Origin: Carposina sasakii
Taxonomy: Eukaryota > Arthropoda > Insecta > Lepidoptera > Carposinidae
Length of the DNA stretch: 64,000 nt
Reading direction: 5' to 3'
Assembly (NCBI GenBank): GCA_014607495.2
Contig: CP053152.1
Coordinates: 6,386,001 to 6,450,000 of the forward strand
Position numbers and translations under genes: made by a program. Below the pieces are notes generated by a model. That model had not been told where the DNA came from, did not search any database, and worked only from the letters and a program-made list of their open reading frames with translations. Shown here piece by piece: positions 54,420 to 64,000 of this stretch (positions within the stretch are counted from its first letter, which is position 1; every line of letters begins with the position of its first letter).

Positions 54420-55710
54420 CCAGAAGTTTTCTATTTGTAAATTATACTTTATTTTCTAGGTCTAAAGTTTAGTACGTTAGTAGTACCTATTATGTTTTTT
54501 ATTGTTAATAAAATAATTATTTGATTATAATAAATAAAAACATTATTTCCATTGGGAGATAGGTACCTACAAGCTGAAGGTTGAAAGTACTAACTAGTCT
54601 AATAGGCCAGCCTGATGTTTCCAACAAAATTGTGCCATTATCACCTAATACGTTTAGGTTACCATCCAGTTAAACACACGTTTCAGCAATTCAAACTTTT
54701 CTGATTGCCAAGCCAATATCGATTAGATTAGAAGAACAAATTCTAAAAGGTTAGGTAATTCACGTGATCTACGCTAATTCCAGGGTTTGTCTAATTAGAT
54801 TAAATAGCGAAATGAAAACCAATGCTTTCGATGTAAACACTTTAATTCATCTACTTGAAAAGATCGTTACCGAAATTGAGCGGAGGCGTCGCCATTTTTG
54901 CAGAATAAAGCTTTTGCTATAGGTAATAGTAATAATTATTACCTGTGCCTGTGCTTTTGCGGGGCTTTATTAGAATTTACAACTGCACTTCGCCCGTACA
55001 CATCGTAAAAGTCTACGAACTCGGACGACAAGCTATCAACTTGACACTGATCATGAAATCTCTCCCCGCTATGCTAAAGGTAGCTCTGGGATTTCCTAAA
55101 TGATCCTGCAGTTCTGGCTACTCCATTTCATACATTCAAACAAAAATAGAATAATAATTTTATTCTTTTGTAGCGAAAGTAAGACGAGTACCTATCGCTA
55201 ACTAGCATCCTTGACCGACATGTGCACAGATTTTATTTGTTTTTGTTACCTTATTATTTCTTGCGTCAAAGTCTTCAGAATTACGTATTCTAAACAATAA
55301 TTTATGGATTTTAGCAAAATATACTTCGTTTGATTACTTTAGAAATATTGCGTTAACTGCGCAGCAATTACCTATGACCTACTTAATTTTTTTTATAATT
55401 TTACCTTGGGAACGTATACGTATAGTAAAAGAGTATAATTTTTGTTTATATGTTTGTCTTCATCTCAACTAACCGACTATAGAACCTGTACTCCTTTACA
55501 ACTAGCGAAAGAACTGAAAAAATGTTTTTTCATCTGATAGCGAAATTTTTCAGATATTGTAATGGGTAGGTTAGTTATCTACTGTTCGTAATACCTAGCT
55601 CAGTGTAGTGTTCACAAAAAAAGTTTATTTATTTATACTCGTTTTTGTAGTTCGTCCGGACAGAGTTATAGAGGATATTAATCGTAGTAGAACGAGATGA
55701 ATAAATCCAT
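54420..55710. other. Non-coding with a dispersed repeat
   Basis: 54958-55130 matches the GCGGGGCTTTATTAGAAT-type repeat at 11930. The rest is unassigned. Confidence 0.4.
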
Positions 55711-55715
55711 ATATA

Positions 55716-56084
55716 CAGGGTGTGTTTACGTTGCCACCCTTAACGAAGGGTACGTACTCTATACATCAAATAAGGTATGTTTATGCCAAAAAAAAATCTG
55801 GGAAACGATGTAAATTTTTTTGAATATTTTTTTTAATTACTAGATCCGTCGAAATTTATAGTATCCAGTGTTTATGCTAGTTTTTTCATAGACATTAATT
55901 ATTTCTCGTGAAAAAATCTTGCCACACACGTCAATGTGCATTTATGCAGAAAAACGCAGTCTATTTTCTCAACTTTGGACCCTAATATTTTAGAAACCAG
56001 ACACTGCTTTCACGGAGAAAAATGATCACGACGATGAGGAGATACCGTAGTTTTCGGGATCGTTGACGACCAAAAATCACTCTG
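55716..56084 (+). mobile_element. TACAGGRTG MITE, full-length (CGTTGCCACC subfamily)
   Basis: CAGGGTGTGTTTACGTTGCC to CAAAAATCACTCTG, with TATA on both sides. The GGTATGC segment near 56005 is deleted. Confidence 0.9.
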
Positions 56085-56089
56085 TATAG

Positions 56090-58605
56090 AAATAGAATAG
56101 CGATAAAATTACACATACGAGTACTATATCCATACGGCGGAATTTCCAAAATTGGCGTAGCGGGGTCATGTGCAAAAGATCAGCGACATTTTATAGGCAT
56201 TATATTAATATGTAATAGGAAAGCATTAATTCCATGAAAATCACTGCCAGTAAACTCCCACTTATTTATTCTTAACGTTTATGGAAATAAGGTTCAGTAA
56301 GCACATCACGTATACTCATGACTGTTTACACAAAATAGGGTACCCGGCCAAAACAACAGGATATCAAAGGAGATCTTGCAAGCATAGTGGGAAAATTGTC
56401 TAATGTTGCTAGCTCATCACTTGAGAGTACGAGTACGCTCCCGAGTTGACTCTTACGACATGCACGGATGGAAATGCTGGTGCGCACTTTCTACTCTATT
56501 TCATCCCAACAGACAATTAAAATAAATTATGCTGTCACAAATCTACTGAAGCATTTACCATAAGCCTATTATTTCGTTTACGTAATCTTTTCCAAGGGTT
56601 TCATCTATTGTTGTATAAGATAAATAAATTCGGGTGTTGCGTTATACGCGCAAAGCTGGTAAATAAATGAGCTTCAGTATTAAGTTAGGGTTGAGACAAA
56701 TCCAGCAATGTATTTTCCGAGCTTTTTGTGCGTTTCTTCTAGATCATAACACAGTTATTGCCGGTTACCTAATAACGTCATGTACGAGTAGCGTTATATG
56801 TGATAGGTGCGAAGTTTTATGTAGGTACGTAAAAATCGGGAAAGCTAGAAAAATATTTGCGCAAAGTACTGCGGTGGGTATATTGTTTTTGTTTCGGGTT
56901 ATTTAACTCGACCGTGTTAGATTAGAGCGAAAGAACATTTGGAGGCATTCTACTTGTTTACCTTGTCGTAGCCCTCTACAGGACCCAAAATACACTATAT
57001 ATAATATTTTTCTCTTTGTTGAACTAGGTCTGTAGGTATCATATCCTGTCTGACCACGTCCTTACACTGAGCTAGGTATTACGAACACCGGCTTAAGCTT
57101 AGCCATTGTTCCTCTACAATCAAGCCTTAGATCTTAGATATTAGATTGAGATAAAGTATGTAACGGTTAATTAAAAGACTCTTCAACGAAATTTTTCCAA
57201 TCCTTTTTTATCGACTTAGGTATTTTGTACTTATTATCATACCTATTCATAATCCGTATTATAAGATAGATTTCAAGTACAAATTAAAATGATCATAAAA
57301 CTTTTCCGACAAAAACAATAAAATCTACTTTAAACAAGAAATTAGGCTACCCACTTTTTCGTCAAAGAAAACATGACTACACAATTTTTTTTTAATGTAA
57401 GCAATATTGAAGGGATAATGAGCTATGGAATCTTCTCATAAAGTTATACAAAAGCATTTTCATTATTTACATTTCTTTAAATACGTCAAACGAAAAGAGC
57501 TTCGATGACATTTTTATAAGTACAGACTTTAATTGAACTGTTATCCCGAGATTATCCCGAAGGCATTTGTATTTGTAAATCTTTATCATCAATAGACATT
57601 CCAACTTATTTCATTTATTCAGAATCTTTATATTATTTTAGATTAAAACGCAATTGTTTCTTTAGCAAATTGATAAAATGTTGCTGGAATTTTAAAAATA
57701 AAGTTAGAGCATAGAGTTCAACATTATACAAAAAATTATCTTACTAAGAGTATTTCAAAGTTACACAACGCTACGTCTCGTCCTCCTAACTTCACTGAAC
57801 ATACATAGATACACATTGTATGTTATAAAATGTATAAGTAGGTACTATGTAAGTAATAATATATACGCAAATAACTGCAGGGCGCGGCTTTCTGAATATT
57901 AATGCTGGCACGAGGCGAGATATTGAGGTTGAACTACATAACAGTAGCGACTACATACGGTTTCGGAACGAAAATTTTTGTGTGCAGTTACAGGCATAGT
58001 TTTAATTAAATAACTATTTCTAATTCAAAAATCAATATTCACAGCATAACGTTTTGGGCGTGTGCCAATATAAAACTCTTTCATTAGGTATCGTATACAT
58101 ATACCTACTTACGAATATGTCTTGCTATTGCCTGCGCCATCGAACCTAAATAATTTTGAAATACTAGAACTGTTGTTCGCGTGGACTATGTAGAAAGAAA
58201 CACAAACTAACGTTAACTTTATAAAATAGGTTAGCACATCACTACTTAAGAACATGATTACGAGTACGAAAAATCATACCTGAACCTAAATGCGGATAGA
58301 TTCAGAATTCCAAAGGAAGTTATTTAACTCTTGTTTACGTCGTCGTTGGGTCATTCTGATGCAACAGACATTCGCTCATGTAGGTAGTTTTTTATGTCTT
58401 AATATCCGTAAATCTTGGTCCTGCTCCAGCCGTCGTAAATACCATCTGGGCTTTAGTGGCTCTATTTCATTAGGATACCAGACTAGTGCGACCGAGATAC
58501 CCCGACATACCTATTTAATGTGGCCCAGTTGATATACATTCAGACTAAGGCCCACTTATACTATCCGCGTAAATATATCTAGATTTAAGTAAAGTAAGGG
58601 AGTGT
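56090..58605. other. Non-coding, AT-rich
   Basis: 56400-56475 (GTTGACTCTTACGACATGCA) is a scrap of the dispersed repeat at 12150. ORFs 56667-56906 and 58290-58532 have no recognisable domain. Nothing else is supported. Confidence 0.3.
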
Positions 58606-59166
58606 ATGTAGGATGTATATCGCCCATCCTTCGGCAGGCTAAGCTCTAGTAATGCAAGCCAGCCGAAGGATGGGCGATATACATCCTACATAAGGGGGAA
58701 TATGTAGGATGTATATCGCCCATCCTTCGGCTTCGGCAGGCTAAGCTCTAGTAATGCAAGCGAGCCGAAGGATGGGCGATATACATCCTACATAAGGGGG
58801 AATATGTAGGATGTATATCGCCCATCCTTCGACTTCGGCAGGCTAAGCTCTAGTAATGCAAGCCAGCCGAAGGATGGGCGATATACATCCTACATAAGGG
58901 GGAATATGTAGGATGTATATCGCCCATCCTTCGGCTTCGGCAGGCTAAGCTCTATTAATACAAGCCAGCCGAAGGATGGGCGATATACATCCTACATAAG
59001 GGGGAATATGTAGGATGTATATCGCCCATCCTTCGACTTCGGCAGGCTAAGCTCTAGTAATGCAAGACAGCCGAAGGATGGGCGATATACATCCTACATA
59101 AGGGGGAATATGTAGGATGTATATCGCCCATCCTTCGGCTGGCTTGCATTACTAGAGGTTAGCCTG
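58606..59166. repeat. Tandem array of 102-bp palindromic units
   Basis: Units start with ATGTAGGATGTATATCGCCC at 58606, 58702, 58804, 58906, 59008 and 59110. The steps are 96, then four of 102. Each complete unit has a 27-nt arm (GTAGGATGTATATCGCCCAT plus CCTTCGG), a loop with GGCAGGCTAAGCTCTAGTAA, and the exact inverse arm, then an AAGGGGGAAT linker. The last unit (59110) runs into an inverted loop (GCTTGCATTACTAGAGGTTA) instead. So the array ends in a flipped half-unit. No ORF. Confidence 0.95.
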
Positions 59167-59169
59167 CCA

Positions 59170-61190
59170 CCGGTAACCATGGTGATCGGCAGATAACAGT
59201 GAATGTCGGAATAATACAGTTTTGTGATGATTATTTTTTACGTTTTTACATTAAATTGCATGATCCACCATCACACTAAAAAGCAAGATGGCTCGCGTGC
59301 CTTTAGGTCTAGCAGGAAAAGCTGTCATATGCTTACAGTATAGGTGAAGGCTGATTTCCACCGCGAGACTGTTAATAACTAAGTTTTTCTCGCAACACAA
59401 AAATGCGACGGTATTGTGCTCGAGTCTCTTGAGAGACTATCGAGTCGAGAAGAAATAACGAAGCGGACAAAAGGAGCAGGAAAGCACTCTTTCATTTTAT
59501 TATTTCATTATAGCATAGCCAAAATATTGAAACTAAAATAGTCAGAACAAATACGACAAAAATGTATTCCATACCTACAGATGTATCTGACTCCTAAAGA
59601 AACTCCATCTGCTACACCAGCTATTTCTGTCCCCGCAGAAAGGCATTAGCATAAAACATGCAAACAGGCTTTGAGTGTTCGAAACAAATTGCTTAGAGGA
59701 TGCAATACAGAGCAGTTCAAGGTTCAACTTCAATAAAACAGTGGAATAAACAACTGATGTCTAGTTCCTTTTTATTTTCGGCTAACTCTCCTGACCAATA
59801 GTACCCAAGTGAGATAGGACCCTAACTGGCTCAATTTACAACTGAGATAATGTAGGATGGTAGTAAATTCGCGAGCCATAAACGAAATATAAACGCACCG
59901 TACATTCACACCTTCTGATATTTTTCTGTATACAATGTATTTTGTACTAACTTCTAACTTTATTTATTACAGCTTAGACGTAATATAGTTACCACAGATC
60001 TACCTATCTAGATATAGTTACATCGGTAAATAAATAACAAGAGAAAACTACACTACAAACAGTTGCCGGGTAATATGATTTAATTCTTGATTCTAATATA
60101 CTCGTATATCTATAGTTACCTACTAGAAACACGATACTGTCATTGCGGATTGTCTTACTAAAAGAGCAACTTAAACTAATTCAATCAAACTTATAAACTA
60201 CCAGAGCATTCTCAGTCGCCTGCTAGATAGAACAGAAAAACAAACTCAATTACAGAGACGAAAGTTTGAATAATAAATTATTTCATTCCTCACGCAGGGT
60301 GTCGTGAAAAATGTCTGCATTCGGTAAAACGTACCTTTAAAAGTTTCGCGTTGGTATGCAACGTTTTCTCGGGGGTTGGAATATTCTTCATTTTCTTCTT
60401 GTACAGTTACATAGTAGCTAGGGTTTAAGTACGTACTGGATTAACCATTAAAACAGATGTAAAAAATATCACTCTTCCTACTATTTCGGAATACAAGCTT
60501 TTATTAATTCGGGTTGTAATAATCGAGATTTTTTGAACGTTTGCCTAATTCTACTTGACATATACTCACTCAAAAGAGGTTCGGTTTTCAGTTAAAAATA
60601 ATGATTATGATATTTTTGAATGTAAGAGCTTTGCTTTAGTTGTTATTTGAAATATTTTTTCGTTTGAATTTATAGTTTTTGGCCGGATTAATAGATTTTT
60701 CTTATTTTTATGAGGATCTTATTTTTATATTCTATCTATCCGGCAACTGGGATCGTAGTTTCAGTTAATTGCAGTCCAATCCCTGAAAGACTCACTCTGA
60801 GCTAAGTAAACTAAACACTTAAAACATTTAAGACTTTACAAAGTAGGTAGGTAAGTACTAATCGCATATACAACTTCACCTGCAGACGGGCTTTTAAGAT
60901 ACTTAGTGAAGATGGTGGAAAGAGCGACACTCCGGGAATTTTATTACACTGGGACATACAATATGTTCCTACCTTCTCAAGGCACGATGCTGCAATGCAG
61001 TGGAGGTAACTTCATAATATCTTATAAATATTATACTAAAAACGAAAACCATAAATTACTATATGCAAAGTGCAATAGCTAGCCCCTGAAAGTAACACAA
61101 TTTTACTTTAGTAAGATCGAGTTTTGGGAGGAAGTCGGTTTTTCTGTAAAAAAAATTATTACACTTATGTTAGTTGTAATGTACAAGATA
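59170..61190. other. Non-coding, AT-rich
   Basis: No gene or named repeat. It may be intronic to the minus-strand receptor gene. Confidence 0.3.
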
Positions 61191-61194
61191 GAGA

Positions 61195-61345
61195 TCATCA
61201 TTAGCCTACTGAAGTCCACTGCTGGACGTAGACCTCCCCCAATTCACGCCACAAGACTGCCATGGGCGGTAATCGCCTCGTACGATACCCACTGGCAGAC
61301 ATGGGGTGGTACGAATTCTACTCTGCCGGCACCACGTGGTACTAG
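61195..61345 (-). repeat. SINE-like repeat, inverted copy
   Basis: CATCATTAGCCTACTGAAGT at the left (tail side) to GAATTCTACTCTGCCGGCAC and ACGTGGTAC at the right. It has an internal deletion relative to 28799-29055. Confidence 0.82.
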
Positions 61346-62168
61346 ATACATTTTAACTTATAAAGCTAGAGATAGAGATAGTAAAGGTCAAAGCTGGATT
61401 TTGGAATATACAAGTTATAAAATGTTAACCGGTTTAAAGTGGGTGATTGATTGATGATTTGCACACTTTTGCCCAATCCTGTTGAAGATGAATGGTGATG
61501 ACTATATTCATGTACAATTTAGAGATCATGCCTATAAATCATCAGCATGAAAAGTTACTGTCCTATAATTAGATTTTAAAACCCAAGTATGAAAATAAAA
61601 ATCCTCGTGTAAAAATCCTAAAATGTCAATAACCCCAGCCCTCGTTTTTACTAAAAAGATAGATAATAATGTTATTAGCTTTTTTCTTCGATAGATAATA
61701 TGGAACGGATTTTGCATATAAAACACTTTTTAGGACTAAGCGCCCTTCAATTAAATTAATATGTATATTGAGTAAATTGATTTAGAAAAGGTAAATCTAG
61801 TGAAATGCCACATGTATTTTATGTTCATGAAATAGGTGTATAGGTATATTACCTACACAATTTGTCACATAATATAGGTACAAATAATTTTTTCAGGTCA
61901 TTCAATAAGTTATAATTGTAAAAAAAAAAATTAAAATAAACTTACATTTAAAGTTATTTCATTGAATACTAAGCTACGTTGTGCAACATTGAGCACGGTG
62001 TGCATGATTCGCGTAAAAAAGTAAATTGGCCGAATTCAACAACAAACTTCTCATGTAGAGAATTTGGAATCAACATTTTTGCCGGGAGTGTAACATGCTA
62101 CTCTACTTTGCTACTTTCATTTTTGAAGGTGAAAATTTGACCGAAGTCCAAAAAATTTATGATACAAC

Positions 62169-62851
62169 CTTAGATGAAAACAAAATAGCGGAAGATAGGG
62201 CACGTCCTTAAAATCGTCAACTAGAAATTATGCATGCTACACAACTACACGCACGAACACACACACAGCTGTAATTGTATTTAACGTTGTACACTAATGA
62301 GCGATAGAGACAAACCTATTTATTTCGACAGTAGCGCGAGCGAGATAAGCGCGTTTCAATAGAGCATCATCGGAATAATTTCGGGTTGAGTCGTGTCAGC
62401 TCGTGTCCCAGACAATAACTATGTTAAGAAGCTACTGCAAAAACGAATCACAGCGGGCGCATTCGCACACGTACGGCACGTGTTTGCTTGTTTAACTTGT
62501 CGCACATAGATGTATCATATATTTTTATCTCGCTCTACAAAATGGCGATCAAAAAAATAAGTGAATTTACAATTATTAACCTAAGAATTTAAAGTTTTCG
62601 TGTACTTATGCGTGAAAAGTGATTCAATGTGATTTGTTTTTTTTTAGTGATTAGTACAACGCACAAAAGCACATGAAGGCATTTTGATTACTTTTACCCC
62701 GCTTAAAATAAAAAAAGAATTTCTTCCGTCACACGAGCGCGCTATTGCTACTCTCAATTGCAAATGACTAAAATCAGGCGACGTTGGCCTAATTTAAGCG
62801 GTCCACGCGCTGGAGACGAGTCACTTATCTTCTATTTTGTTTTCATCTAAG
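62169..62851. mobile_element. 683-bp nonautonomous DNA element with 8-bp duplication
   Basis: GATACAAC flanks both ends (62161-62168 and 62852-62859). TIRs are CTTAGATGAAAACAAAATAG at the left and its exact inverse at the right, then GAAGATA after a small gap. The inside holds an (AC)n run and GCACACGTACGGCACGTG but no ORF. The 8-bp duplication suggests hAT or P-like mobilisation. The TIR sequence is not one I know. Confidence 0.88.
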
Positions 62852-62859
62852 GATACAAC

Positions 62860-63480
62860 GATTCCCTTTTCTATTAAACATTGTATCTATTAAAATACCA
62901 GTCAAAGGTCTGTAAAGTGATCCTATCTGATTCACGCAACCTTAGTCTATTTCTTTACAGAGGTTATTATGTCATTACCCTTATCAAACATCTCAGACCC
63001 AAAATTACCAATGAGTTTTGTCTCCTTTGTCGTTGCTGTTTATTTTCCACCACAGAACACGTGTAGGATAATACCATCCTACATTTATCACTTACCTACG
63101 TACTAAGAACATTCCGCTTGTTACCACATTTTGCGGGGTAAAAATAGTGGGATAATTTGAATGAGACTAGAAGAACAGAGTATAATTTTGTGTTGATGAC
63201 TCGTACTAGATTTCGTCTCGATGCCTAAAACGTTGCAGAGTACTTAGTGCTACTTTCTAAATTAAAACTTACAGATCATTACGAGTACCAACTGTGACCT
63301 CATCACCTATGAAAATTGGTAAACTATAACTGTTGGTAGTAAAATCGGATCAACGTACTTATACGAACTCCGATATGAGAATATAGTACAGAAACGAATT
63401 ATCATTAAAATAGCAGCAGACACGTGTTTCATTTCATAGATCTCCTATTGATTTGCTTAGTTATTTTGAAGAATAAATAT
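62860..63480. other. Non-coding, AT-rich
   Basis: No supported feature. Confidence 0.3.
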
Positions 63481-63483
63481 GTA

Positions 63484-63848
63484 CAGGGTGATTTTTGGTC
63501 GTCAACGTTCCCGAAAACTACGGAATCTCCTCATCATCACGATCATTTTTCTCCATGGAAGCATACCTGGGAAGTGTCTGGTTTCCAAAATATTAGGGTC
63601 CAAAGTTGAGTAAATAGACTGCGTTTTTCTGCATAAATGCACATAGACGCGCGTGGCAGGATTTTTTCACGAAAAATAATTAATATCTGTCTATAAAAAA
63701 ACTAACATAAACACTAGACACTATAAATTTCGCACGATCAAGGAATTAAAAAAAAAAAATTCCCATCATTTTTTTTGGCATAAACTTACTTTATTTCATG
63801 TATAGAATACGTACCCTTCGTTAAAGGTGGCCACAAAAAAACATCCTG
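63484..63848 (-). mobile_element. TACAGGRTG MITE, full-length (GTGGCCACC subfamily), inverted
   Basis: CAGGGTGATTTTTGGTCGTC at the left to GGCCACAAAAAAACATCCTG at the right, flanked by TA. Nearly identical to 44465-44825 and 35369-35748, so this subfamily looks young. Confidence 0.93.
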
Positions 63849-64000
63849 TATATACCTAGCTATAATAAGCTTTATATTAGTCAATAGGTATATTTATTTA
63901 CACATGTAGGTATAAGTGAACTTTAAACACACGTCAAATCGTTAACCTCATATCGATAGCATAACCTATTTTTAGCTCAAAAAAGGGTACTGACATATAT

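Noticed and set aside
56667..56906. 79-codon ORF
   Set aside because: No domain or splice support and not distinct from chance.
58606..59166. CRISPR-like array
   Set aside because: The whole unit repeats, with no variable spacers. Units are palindromic and the genome is eukaryotic.

Overview
This is eukaryotic DNA: AT-rich, intron-bearing and packed with interspersed repeats. The repeat types point to a lepidopteran (moth or butterfly) genome. They include Helitron-like sequences ending in a hairpin plus CTAG-T, RTE-type LINE ends with (GAT)n tails, AACCGACTTC/ACCCGACTGC repeats and many small TACAGGRTG-ended MITEs. This is a judgement from pattern and memory; no search was run. I see no rRNA gene, no intact tRNA gene, no CRISPR array and no bacterial or viral genome.

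Layout. 1-1804 (minus): gag-protease and the start of RT of a Ty3/gypsy-type retrotransposon running off the left edge. 2-7 kb: small inverted-repeat elements and two LINE C-terminal fragments, one inserted in another repeat. 7.6-11.3 kb: a (GAT)n-tailed SINE-like copy, a minisatellite of 129-bp (43-codon) units, a MITE split by a 439-bp insertion with an 8-bp duplication, and a 575-bp foldback. 12-15 kb: a Helitron-like copy and a 1.23-kb DNA transposon with an 8-bp duplication and a decayed ORF. 15.6-19.9 kb: two halves of a MITE far apart, enclosing a 1.05-kb long-TIR element with internal tandem repeats and an RTE-type LINE end. 24.3-25.1 kb: an RTE-like RT fragment. 30.2-31.9 kb: a Penelope-like element with RT, GIY-YIG endonuclease and a hammerhead ribozyme motif.

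34.2-43.0 kb is the most structured part. A pogo/Tigger-like element (TA flanks, TIRs, split transposase ORF with a PHD finger) was interrupted inside its first HTH coding region by a 6.7-kb CACTG-ended element with a TG duplication. That element carries a four-exon gene with a SAM-like domain. The first intron of that gene holds a 1.87-kb hAT-like element with an 8-bp duplication, and inside that lie an RTE end and a Helitron-like piece.

44-64 kb: more MITEs, two opposite-strand fragments of one LINE family (49.6-50.4 and 52.0-52.6 kb), degenerate tandem repeats (53.7-54.4 kb), an array of 102-bp units that each form a near-perfect hairpin (58.6-59.2 kb), and a 683-bp element with an 8-bp duplication (62.2-62.9 kb). 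The only convincing host coding sequence is one minus-strand exon at 51727-51893 encoding TM7 of a rhodopsin-family receptor. The long 45-64 kb stretch may largely be intron or flank of that gene. At least 13 copies or fragments of one MITE family occur, in two visible subfamilies.
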